From: an uncultured Bacillota bacterium
Lineage (GTDB): Bacteria > Bacillota_I > Bacilli_A > RFN20 > CAG-631
Direction: 5' to 3'
DNA length: 7,979 nucleotides
Assembly (NCBI GenBank): GCA_905197115.1
Contig: CAJJXN010000064.1
Span: 1 to 7,979 of the forward strand
Made by a program: the position numbers and the translations under genes. Shown one piece after another: positions 1-5,269 of this stretch; positions within the stretch are counted from its first letter, which is position 1; every line of letters starts with the position of its first letter. Below the pieces are notes generated by a model. That model saw only the letters and a list, made by a program, of their open reading frames with translations, did no database searches and was not told the DNA's origin.

Positions 1-191
1 CCCCAGCCGTAAGTGGTATTATTTTAACAAAAATGGATTCTACGTCAAAAGGTGGCATTATATTAGCCATTAAAGATGAATTAAAAATACCTGTAAAGTT
101 TATTTGCTTTGGGGAAAAACTAGAAGATATAGAAGAATTTGATCTTGAACAATATTTATATGGTTTAACAAAAGGATTGGATGGTGAATAA
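1..191 (+). CDS. ftsY: Signal recognition particle receptor FtsY, C-terminal fragment (5' end outside window)
   Basis: The last 62 codons of an SRP-family GTPase, read from base 3 to the TAA at 189-191. Visible are the G4 guanine-specificity motif TKMD (nt 27-38), the following KGG (nt 48-56), and the closing segment IPVKFICFGEKLEDIEEFD, which is typical of FtsY rather than Ffh. There is no methionine-rich M domain after the G domain, and the protein ends shortly after the family's terminal helix (EQYLYGLTKGL). FtsY is the membrane-associated receptor that docks Ffh/4.5S RNA/ribosome complexes and undergoes reciprocal GTP hydrolysis with Ffh. Its partner gene ffh lies about 580 bp downstream in the same direction, which supports the call. 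The residue after TKMD is Ser where Gly is usual (TKLDG). The N-terminal part cannot be judged. Confidence 0.93.
   Translation, partial: PAVSGIILTKMDSTSKGGIILAIKDELKIPVKFICFGEKLEDIEEFDLEQYLYGLTKGLDGE
183..187 (+). promoter_or_regulatory. Ribosome binding site deciding the GTG start at 194
   Basis: GGTGA lies six bases before GTG 194, inside the end of ftsY. An overlapping ATG at 192-194 opens only a nine-codon frame that stops at 221, so GTG 194 is the better start for the membrane protein. Confidence 0.5.
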
Positions 192-193
192 AT

Positions 194-457
194 GTGCAAA
201 GAAATTTTTTCTTTCATTTAATTTTTATTTTAGTTGTACAAGTATTGATTAATACTTTATGTAATTATTTATTTCCCACGAATGCTTTAGTTGCAATGAT
301 TACTAGTGATGCTTTGATTGCATTGTTTTTTGCTTATATCATTATTCCACCTGAATTTCGAAAAGGATTTTATAAACAAGAATTTTTTCATAAAACAGCA
401 ATTACTTATTTTTTAATTTTTTCTTTAATTAGTGTACTTTTTGGAGTAATTATTTAA
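194..457 (+). CDS. Small three-helix membrane protein of unknown function in the SRP operon
   Basis: I do not recognise this 87-residue protein. It starts with GTG two bases after the ftsY stop, and its TAA shares one base with the ylxM ATG (TAATG), so translational coupling is likely. Three hydrophobic segments are visible at about residues 5-27, 31-51 and 68-87. The only strongly charged stretch is residues 54-67 (EFRKGFYKQEFFHK). With the N-terminal MQRN this gives, by the positive-inside rule, an N-in / C-out topology with the charged loop cytoplasmic. There is no signal-peptidase site, Cys pair or catalytic-looking motif. Base composition matches the neighbours. Its place between the SRP receptor and YlxM/Ffh suggests a role tied to membrane-protein insertion, but that is inference from position only. 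It is probably a real gene because of its tight fit and the three coherent helices. Confidence 0.72.
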   Translation: MQRNFFFHLIFILVVQVLINTLCNYLFPTNALVAMITSDALIALFFAYIIIPPEFRKGFYKQEFFHKTAITYFLIFSLISVLFGVII

Positions 458-765
458 TGCGTATTGAGAAAACTCAAAGAATAAATCAATTGTTAGATAT
501 TTATGAAAATATGTTGACGGATAAGCAAAAAGAAATCATGAGTATGTATTATGTATATGATTTATCTTTATCTGAAATTGCACAAGAAACAAATGTTAGT
601 CGAACAGCTGTTTTTGATTTAATCAAACGAACGACTAATTTGCTTGAAAAATATGAATGTAATATTAAGATGTTAGCGTTTAAAGAAAAATTGCAAGAAG
701 CAATTTCTTCTTTTCCACAAAAAGAAAAAGAAATCATTTTGCAATTGTTACAAGGAGAGGAATAA
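457..765 (+). CDS. ylxM: YlxM family (UPF0122) helix-turn-helix protein, SRP operon
   Basis: A 102-residue protein with a sigma-70 region-4-like fold. Residues 20-31 (LTDKQKEIMSMY) form the first helix. The helix-turn-helix is at about 37-58 (LSLSEIAQETNVSRTAVFDLIKR), followed by a helical tail with the typical LLEKYE. YlxM is almost always encoded beside ffh in Firmicutes and Mollicutes and is thought to modulate SRP function, although its precise role is unsettled. The ATG overlaps the previous stop by one base, with GGAG at 443-446 ten bases upstream. The TAA is one base before the ffh ATG, and the ffh ribosome-binding site lies inside the last ylxM codons. The length is close to the usual roughly 100-115 residues. 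Confidence 0.93.
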   Translation: MRIEKTQRINQLLDIYENMLTDKQKEIMSMYYVYDLSLSEIAQETNVSRTAVFDLIKRTTNLLEKYECNIKMLAFKEKLQEAISSFPQKEKEIILQLLQGEE

Positions 766-766
766 A

Positions 767-2080
767 ATGGCTTTTGAGGGATTACAAGATCGTTTACAAG
801 GAATATTAAAAAAGTTAAAAGGGCAAGGCAAATTAACAGAATCCAACATGGAAGAAATGTTAAAAGAAATTCGGATTGCTCTTTTAGAAGCAGACGTTAA
901 TTTTAAAGTTGTCAAACAATTTATCAACAATGTGAAAGAAAAAGCAATTGGAGAAAATGTATTATCTTCTTTGACTGCTTCACAAATGGTTGTAAAAATT
1001 GTAAAAGATGAATTAGTTGATTTATTTGGAAAAGAAACTGCGACATTACGATTTGAATTAAATCGTCCTACTGTCATTTTAATGGCTGGTTTAAATGGGA
1101 GTGGTAAAACAACGACTTCTGGAAAATTAGCTAAAATGCTTAAAAAGAATGGGAAAAACCCTTTATTGGTTGCTGCAGATATTTATCGACCAGCGGCTGT
1201 CGAACAATTAAAAACAATTGCGAACCAAATTCAAGTGCCATGTTTTAGTATGGCAAATACTTCTGCTGAAAAAATTGCAACTAAAGCGGTAGAATACGCA
1301 AAAGAAAATAATCATAATGTTGTGATTATTGATACAGCAGGACGTTTACAAATCGATGAAGTTTTAATGCAGGAATTAGTGAATATTACAAACTTAATTG
1401 ATATTACTGAAATTTTACTTGTAATTGATGCAATGTCAGGTCAAGATAGCGTTAATGTGGCCAATGCATTTCATGAAAAATTAAATGTTACAGGTTTAAT
1501 TATGACGAAAATGGATTCGGATGCTCGTGGTGGAGCTGCACTATCTATTAAATTTTTGACGGGAATTCCAATTAAATATGTAGCTTCAGGAGAAAAATTA
1601 GATGATATTGAAATTTTCCATCCTGATCGTATGGCCGATCGAATTATCGGAAGAGGCGATATCTTAACCTTAGTTGAGCAAGCTCAAGAAAAAATTGATG
1701 AAAAAGAAGCAAAAAAAGCCGTTAATAAAATGATGAATGGAAAGTTTGATTTGGAAGATATGCTTTCTCAAATGGAGCAAGTAAATAAAATGGGTTCCCT
1801 TTCAAAATTATTGCGATTTGTACCTGGTATGCCAAAAATTTCATCCGATCAAATGGAAAAGGCACAAGTGGAAATGAAAAAAACAAAAGCTGTAATTCAA
1901 AGCATGACTCCTTATGAAAGACAAAATCCGAATGTATTAAAAGCATCTCGAAAAATAAGAATTGCTAAAGGTTGTGCTTTACAAGTAAGTGATGTAAATA
2001 ATGTTTTAAAAAAATATGAAAGCATGAAACAAATGATGAAAGAGATGAAAAATGGAATGGGTGGCAGACAATTTTTTTAA
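767..2080 (+). CDS. ffh: Signal recognition particle GTPase Ffh (SRP54)
   Basis: A 437-residue protein with the N domain at about 1-95 (ALLEADVNFKVVK at 38-50), the G domain at about 100-295 and a methionine-rich M domain at about 325-430. The G domain carries the P-loop GLNGSGKTTT (108-117), AADIYRPAA (136-144), DTAGR (189-193) and TKMD (247-250). Ffh with 4.5S RNA binds signal sequences on translating ribosomes and delivers them to FtsY. AAGGAGAGG at 752-760 sits six bases before the ATG. Odd points: the P-loop has Asn where Ffh usually has Gln (GLQGSGKT), TKMD is followed by Ser rather than Gly, and the RNA-binding helix reads SRKIRIAKGCA (394-404) where the family has SRRxRIAxGSG. The C-terminal tail is short (GGRQFF). 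The identification is secure, and these look like lineage divergence, not decay. Confidence 0.98.
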   Translation: MAFEGLQDRLQGILKKLKGQGKLTESNMEEMLKEIRIALLEADVNFKVVKQFINNVKEKAIGENVLSSLTASQMVVKIVKDELVDLFGKETATLRFELNRPTVILMAGLNGSGKTTTSGKLAKMLKKNGKNPLLVAADIYRPAAVEQLKTIANQIQVPCFSMANTSAEKIATKAVEYAKENNHNVVIIDTAGRLQIDEVLMQELVNITNLIDITEILLVIDAMSGQDSVNVANAFHEKLNVTGLIMTKMDSDARGGAALSIKFLTGIPIKYVASGEKLDDIEIFHPDRMADRIIGRGDILTLVEQAQEKIDEKEAKKAVNKMMNGKFDLEDMLSQMEQVNKMGSLSKLLRFVPGMPKISSDQMEKAQVEMKKTKAVIQSMTPYERQNPNVLKASRKIRIAKGCALQVSDVNNVLKKYESMKQMMKEMKNGMGGRQFF

Positions 2081-2087
2081 AATATAA

Positions 2088-2116
2088 GTGAAAGCAGAAT
2101 ACTGCTTTTTCTTTTT
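2088..2116 (+). terminator. Intrinsic terminator after ffh
   Basis: A perfect 7-bp stem, AAAGCAG (2091-2097) with CTGCTTT (2102-2108), is closed by an AATA loop and followed by a T-rich run to 2116. It begins about ten bases after the ffh stop and separates the SRP unit from the rpsP unit. Confidence 0.85.
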
Positions 2117-2139
2117 ATAGCAATGGCAAGCAAAAATAC

Positions 2140-2167
2140 TTGACACACATTTAAAATATGGTATACT
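2140..2167 (+). promoter_or_regulatory. Sigma-A-type promoter of the rpsP operon
   Basis: A perfect -35 box TTGACA (2140-2145), a 16-bp spacer and a -10 box TATACT (2162-2167) preceded by TGG, that is, an extended -10 (TGn). Predicted transcription start is near 2174, giving a 5' leader of about 23 nt with AAAGGAGG (2182-2189) before the rpsP ATG. This is the strongest-looking promoter in the window, as expected for a ribosomal protein gene. Confidence 0.88.
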
Positions 2168-2196
2168 ATCACTAGATATGAAAAGGAGGAATAAAC

Positions 2197-2481
2197 ATGT
2201 CTGTAAAAATTAGAATGCAAAGAACAGGACGTCATAAACTACCAAATTATCGTATTGTAGTTGCTGATTCTCATAGTCCACGTGATGGAAGATTTATTGA
2301 AATTCTTGGAACATATGATCCTACTGTTACACCAGCTAAAGTAGTTCTTAATACTGAAAAAGCTTATGAATGGTTAAAAAAAGGAGCAATTCCATCTGAT
2401 ACAGTTAAAACTTTCTTATCAAATGAAGGATTATTAAAGAGACTTCATGAAGAAAAGAATGCTAAAAAGGATAGCAAATAA
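2197..2481 (+). CDS. rpsP: 30S ribosomal protein bS16
   Basis: A 94-residue protein with the bS16 signature from the N-terminus: VKIRMQRTGRHKLPNYRIVV, then DSHSPRDGRFIEILGTYDP and the C-terminal half WLKKGAIPSDTVKTFL. The length is normal for the family (about 80-100). bS16 is an early-binding 30S assembly protein that contacts 16S rRNA in the body of the subunit. The ATG is preceded by AAAGGAGG with seven bases spacing. This is the first gene of a unit with khpA, rimM and trmD, the same ribosome-maturation grouping seen in many Firmicutes and, in part, in the E. coli trmD operon. The lysine-rich tail (EEKNAKKDSK) is typical. Confidence 0.98.
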   Translation: MSVKIRMQRTGRHKLPNYRIVVADSHSPRDGRFIEILGTYDPTVTPAKVVLNTEKAYEWLKKGAIPSDTVKTFLSNEGLLKRLHEEKNAKKDSK

Positions 2482-2483
2482 TC

Positions 2484-2729
2484 ATGGAAGAATTAATTAA
2501 AAAAATTGTATTGCCTATCGTTACAAATAAAGATGCTGTAATGATAAAACAAATGCCTGCTATTGAAAATGAACCATTAGAAATTGTTGTAATTGCAGAT
2601 AAAGCAGATATTGCTCGTTTAATTGGTAAAGGTGGTATTGTGGCAGATGCAATTCGTGAAGTGGTTTCAATTAAAGCTCGTTTAGATGGAAATCGCGTTC
2701 GCGTTAAATTTGAATCTTATGATGAATAA
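2484..2729 (+). CDS. khpA: KH-domain RNA-binding protein KhpA (YlqC)
   Basis: An 81-residue single-KH-domain protein. The GxxG RNA-binding loop is GKGG (48-51) in RLIGKGGIVADAIREVV, flanked by the strands EIVVIA (33-38) and RVRVKFE (71-77). KhpA usually works as a heterodimer with KhpB (Jag/EloR) and binds many RNAs, affecting cell elongation and envelope growth in streptococci. KhpB is not in this window. The start is two bases after the rpsP stop. The nearest ribosome-binding-like element is AAAGG at 2466-2470, 13 bases upstream, so initiation probably leans on coupling with rpsP. The length (usually 75-85) and position after rpsP are standard. Confidence 0.95.
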   Translation: MEELIKKIVLPIVTNKDAVMIKQMPAIENEPLEIVVIADKADIARLIGKGGIVADAIREVVSIKARLDGNRVRVKFESYDE

Positions 2730-2753
2730 AATAGATGGCAACATCTATTTTTT
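2729..2753 (+). terminator. GNRA-capped hairpin with T-run between khpA and rimM (partial terminator / attenuator)
   Basis: A 9-bp perfect stem, AAATAGATG (2729-2737) with CATCTATTT (2742-2750), is closed by a GCAA tetraloop. T2748-T2753 form a six-T run that is partly in the stem. It starts on the last base of the khpA stop codon. The stem is AT-rich, so termination is probably incomplete. No promoter is visible between it and rimM, so rimM-trmD must depend on read-through. Confidence 0.7.
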
Positions 2754-2770
2754 GTTAGTGGAGGGATAAA

Positions 2771-3292
2771 ATGGAAGTTGTACTCGGAAAAATTGTGAAT
2801 ACATATGGATTAAAAGGAGCTTTAAAAGTATATTCTTTTAGTGATTTTGCTGCAAAAAGATATACAAAAAATGCAACGGTAACTTTAATTCATCCTCAAA
2901 CAAAAGATAAAGTTTCTTTAAAAGTTGCTACATATACACAAATTAAAGGAATGGATATTTTAACTTTTTATGGTTTAGAGGATATTAATTTAGTTGAAAA
3001 ATATGTGGGTTATGAAATATTTTTAGATATCTTAGGAAATGATTTACCTAAAGATTCATATTATTATGGAGATTTAATAAACTGTGAAGCATATAATCAA
3101 AATCAATTAATTGGGCATGTTATTCAAATTCAAGATTGTGGAAATCAACAAAATTTAAGAATTCAATGTATCAATAAAAATAAAACATTTTTATATCCTT
3201 TCATAAATCATTTTTTAAAAAATGTTGATGTAAAAAATAAGCGTATTGATTTAAATCCAATCGAGGGAATGATACCATATGAAAAAGATTGA
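2771..3292 (+). CDS. rimM: Ribosome maturation factor RimM (16S rRNA processing)
   Basis: A 173-residue protein. The N-terminal beta-barrel begins with the family signature VLGKIVNTYGLKGALKVYSFSDF (4-26). The C-terminal PRC-barrel domain begins near residue 95 (DSYYYGDLINCEAY) and runs through LYPFINHFLKNVDVKNKRI to EGMIP. RimM binds ribosomal protein uS19 and helps assemble the 30S head. GGAGGG (2760-2765) lies five bases before the ATG. The TGA lies 14 bases inside trmD. The length is typical (165-180). The sequence is divergent but both domains are clear, and the pairing with trmD is diagnostic. Confidence 0.96.
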   Translation: MEVVLGKIVNTYGLKGALKVYSFSDFAAKRYTKNATVTLIHPQTKDKVSLKVATYTQIKGMDILTFYGLEDINLVEKYVGYEIFLDILGNDLPKDSYYYGDLINCEAYNQNQLIGHVIQIQDCGNQQNLRIQCINKNKTFLYPFINHFLKNVDVKNKRIDLNPIEGMIPYEKD

Positions 3293-4043
3293 TATTATCA
3301 CATTATTTCCGGAATATTTTAATCAATTTACATCGACTTCCATTATTAAGCGTGCAATTGATAAAAAAATTGTTGAAGTCAATTGTATCCAACTAAGAGA
3401 TTTCTCATTCAATAAAAATAAACGTGTAGATGACTACCCAACAGGTGGCGGCGCAGGAATGGTTTTACAATGCCAACCAGTTGTAGATGCAATCAATAAA
3501 ACCAAAAAAATGAATAGTAAAGTCTATCTTTTATCAGCTCGTGGAAAATTATATAATCAACAAATGGCAAAAGAATTATCGAAAGAATCGCATATCATTT
3601 TAGTTTGTGGTCATTATGAAGGAATCGATGAAAGAATCAACGATTACATTGATGAAGAAATTTGCATTGGTGATTATGTTTTAACTGGTGGAGAAACGGC
3701 AGCGATGGTTGTTGCTGATTCCGTTATCCGCTTAATGGATGGTGCAATTTCTACATCATCAACAGAAGATGAATCTTTTGAAAATGGTTTGTTAGAATAT
3801 CCACAATACACTTTTCCACGTGATTATGAAGGAAAGAAAATTCCAGATATTTTATTTTCAGGAAATCATCAAGCTATTAAAGAATGGCGATTTAAGCAAA
3901 GTTATTTGAAAACAAAACAAAATCGACCTGATTTGTTAAAAAACAAAGAATTTAATGAGCAGGAAAAAAAGTGGATAAACGCAATAGACAAAAAAGAAAA
4001 GGAGCAAGAAGCGATTATCAAAGCGAAAAAGTTTATGAAATAA
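3279..4043 (+). CDS. trmD: tRNA (guanine-37-N1)-methyltransferase TrmD
   Basis: A 254-residue SPOUT-family enzyme that methylates G37 in tRNAs with G36, using S-adenosylmethionine, and so prevents frameshifting. Visible are VDDYPTGGGAGMVL (50-63), the trefoil-knot SAM-binding segments LLSARGK (84-90), CGHYEGIDERI (110-120) and IGDYVLTGGE (130-139), and the C-terminal tRNA-binding part with SGNHQAIKEWR (194-204) and RPDLL. The ATG lies 14 bases inside rimM, with GAGGG (3264-3268) ten bases upstream. Oddities: SARGK where SPQGK is usual, RLMDGA for RLxPGV (151-156), ESF (165-167) where the catalytic-Asp segment is commonly DSF, and YTFP for YTRP (177-180). The active-site Arg (R151) is kept. 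The lysine/glutamate-rich tail (238-254) slightly exceeds the usual end. Confidence 0.97.
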   Translation: MKKIDIITLFPEYFNQFTSTSIIKRAIDKKIVEVNCIQLRDFSFNKNKRVDDYPTGGGAGMVLQCQPVVDAINKTKKMNSKVYLLSARGKLYNQQMAKELSKESHIILVCGHYEGIDERINDYIDEEICIGDYVLTGGETAAMVVADSVIRLMDGAISTSSTEDESFENGLLEYPQYTFPRDYEGKKIPDILFSGNHQAIKEWRFKQSYLKTKQNRPDLLKNKEFNEQEKKWINAIDKKEKEQEAIIKAKKFMK

Positions 4044-4047
4044 AAAC

Positions 4048-4076
4048 TTGCAATTTTAATCACTTTTTGCTATCAT
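4048..4076 (+). promoter_or_regulatory. Promoter of rplS
   Basis: A -35 box TTGCAA (4048-4053), 17-bp spacer and -10 box TATCAT (4071-4076). The -35 box begins only four bases after the trmD stop, and no terminator separates the two. Predicted start is near 4083, just before the structured leader. Confidence 0.75.
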
Positions 4077-4082
4077 TAATAT

Positions 4083-4162
4083 GCATTTTTGCTCTGATGG
4101 TCCGCTGGAATAAAAAACGAGTCCATGAACATCTTATAAAATAAATAAGGAGTGACGCGAAC
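4083..4162 (+). ncRNA. Structured 5' leader of rplS, resembling the L19 leader family
   Basis: The roughly 80-nt leader from the predicted start to the rplS ATG contains a compact element: GATG (4096-4099) can pair with CATC (4130-4133), or ATGG (4097-4100) with CCAT (4123-4126). TCC (4101-4103) can pair with GGA (4107-4109), and CTC (4092-4094) can pair with GAG (4119-4121) in a pseudoknot-like way. Small leaders before rplS in low-GC Gram-positives form a known cis-regulatory family (L19 leader) thought to give autoregulation by bL19. Assignment here rests on position and memory of the family; I could not run a covariance model. AAGGAGTG (4147-4154) is the ribosome-binding site. Confidence 0.6.
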
Positions 4163-4510
4163 ATGAACATGAAATTAGTAAATGAAGTTGTAGCTAATCA
4201 ACTTCGTCAAGATTTACCAGAACTTCACATTGGTGATTTTGTAAAAGTAGACGTAAACATTGTTGAAGGCGACAAAAAACGTGTACAAGCTTTCGAAGGA
4301 ACAATTATTAAAATGCGTGGCGAAGGAATTTCTAAAACATTCACAGTTAGAAAAATTTCTAATGGTGTTGGTGTTGAAAGAGTTTTCCCAGTTCACAGTC
4401 CAATTGTGGCATCTGTTAAAGTAATTAGCCAAAGCAAAGTTAGACGTGCAAAATTATACTACTTACGTAAATTAACTGGTAAAGCAGCAAAATTAAAACA
4501 AAAAATTTAA
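4163..4510 (+). CDS. rplS: 50S ribosomal protein bL19
   Basis: A 115-residue protein of normal length with the bL19 core: IGDFVKVDVNIVEGDKKRVQAFEG (23-46), GISKTFTVRKISNGVGVERVFPVHSP (55-80) and the C-terminal KVRRAKLYYLRKLTGKAAK (91-109). bL19 sits at the interface between the subunits and contacts the 30S in bridge B8. A second in-frame ATG follows at 4169. The first is preferred because AAGGAGTG is eight bases upstream of it. Unlike the E. coli trmD operon, rplS here has its own promoter, leader and terminator, so it can be expressed at ribosomal-protein levels independently of trmD. Confidence 0.98.
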   Translation: MNMKLVNEVVANQLRQDLPELHIGDFVKVDVNIVEGDKKRVQAFEGTIIKMRGEGISKTFTVRKISNGVGVERVFPVHSPIVASVKVISQSKVRRAKLYYLRKLTGKAAKLKQKI

Positions 4511-4520
4511 GTGATTAGCT

Positions 4521-4547
4521 AAAACAGTTCTTCGGAACTGTTTTTTT
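4521..4547 (+). terminator. Strong intrinsic terminator after rplS, UUCG tetraloop
   Basis: A 10-bp perfect stem, AAAACAGTTC (4521-4530) with GAACTGTTTT (4535-4544), is capped by the very stable TTCG tetraloop and followed by Ts to 4547. It is the strongest terminator in the window and isolates rplS from the signal peptidase gene. Confidence 0.95.
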
Positions 4548-4569
4548 GTTATTTAATCTTTTCTTTTTC

Positions 4570-4598
4570 TTTATATATGAAAGAAAAAAAGGTATACT
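4570..4598 (+). promoter_or_regulatory. Promoter of the lepB-rbgA unit
   Basis: A -10 box TATACT (4593-4598) with a weaker -35 TTTATA (4570-4575, four of six consensus bases) at 17-bp spacing. Predicted start is at about 4604-4606, leaving a leader of only eight to ten bases before the lepB ATG. It lies directly after the rplS terminator, which supports the need for a new promoter. Confidence 0.65.
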
Positions 4599-4613
4599 AT
4601 AAATGGTGATATC

Positions 4614-5222
4614 ATGTCTGAAGAAAAAGAAGTCAAAAATAAAAAAGGTTGGAAAATTGTAAGTAAAGTCTTAACTTCTATACTTTTAGTTTGTCTTGTT
4701 TGTTTTTTCTTTATTCGAATTTATTTGAATTCGAATTATGTCTGTCGCTTTATTTCCGGAAGTTCAATGGAACCTACTTTTTCTGGAAGTGCAGGACAAT
4801 ATGAATATTTATATATGAAGAAAGTAAAAGAGAAGACAAAAATACAACGATTTGATATTGTAGCTGTTCACATAAATAAAGATAGCAGTGGTCAATATTT
4901 AGATTGGATTAAAAGAATTATTGGGTTGCCAAATGAAACAATTAAGTATCAACAAGGTCAACTTTATGTAAATGATGTTTTAATGCAAGAAAATTTTATT
5001 CATAAAAATTATTTTCATGCTTTTGATTATGAAGTTACGTTAAATGAAAACCAATATTTTATTATTGGAGATAATCGTAAAGATTCTACAAAAGCGGTTG
5101 TTGAAAGAACTCAAATATATGGCATCAATGGCTTCATATTTAAAACTTGTAATCAAGGAAATAAAATGGGATCAGGAATATTTGAAAAAGGCTGCAAAAT
5201 AACTTATAAAAAAATAAATTAA
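4614..5222 (+). CDS. lepB: Type I signal peptidase
   Basis: A 202-residue membrane-anchored serine protease of the S26 family that removes signal peptides from secreted proteins on the outer face of the membrane. A lysine-rich N-terminus (4-14) is followed by one transmembrane helix (about 17-38). Box B is SGSSMEP (48-54) with nucleophile Ser51. Box C is RFDIVAVH (79-86). Box D is WIKRIIGLPNETI (98-110) with the general base Lys100. Box E is IGDNRKDS (151-158). After Ser158 the usual DSR of box E is absent: the sequence continues TKAVVERTQIYG. The length fits the short Gram-positive SipS type. GGTGA at 4605-4609 precedes the ATG by four bases. The position between rplS and rbgA is known in other Firmicutes. 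The organism may encode further signal peptidases, so this may be one paralogue among several. Confidence 0.95.
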   Translation: MSEEKEVKNKKGWKIVSKVLTSILLVCLVCFFFIRIYLNSNYVCRFISGSSMEPTFSGSAGQYEYLYMKKVKEKTKIQRFDIVAVHINKDSSGQYLDWIKRIIGLPNETIKYQQGQLYVNDVLMQENFIHKNYFHAFDYEVTLNENQYFIIGDNRKDSTKAVVERTQIYGINGFIFKTCNQGNKMGSGIFEKGCKITYKKIN

Positions 5223-5269
5223 TGAAAATAGTTCAAATTGATTTAAAAGTGGGAGGAGAATTAAAATGA
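5222..5269 (+). CDS. Possible 15-codon micro-ORF bridging lepB and rbgA
   Basis: ATG 5222 shares its A with the lepB TAA (TAATG). The frame encodes MKIVQIDLKVGGELK and ends in a TGA that overlaps the rbgA start (ATGA, 5266-5269). It has no ribosome-binding site of its own, so it could only be read by ribosomes re-initiating after lepB. The Shine-Dalgarno GGGAGGAG of rbgA lies inside it. It could be a translational relay or pure coincidence. Confidence 0.25.
   Translation: MKIVQIDLKVGGELK

Noticed and set aside
192..221. Nine-codon frame from ATG 192 overlapping the GTG start of the membrane protein
   Set aside because: It is too short and shares the same ribosome-binding site. It is better explained as a by-product of the ATGTG overlap.
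549..1077. Minus-strand open frames opposite ylxM and the start of ffh
   Set aside because: They lie opposite well-supported genes, have no ribosome-binding site or recognisable motif, and read as AT-rich antisense shadows.
4081..4113. Ten-codon leader frame (ATG 4081) ahead of rplS
   Set aside because: The predicted transcription start (about 4083) falls inside the ATG, and there is no ribosome-binding site, so it is unlikely to be translated.
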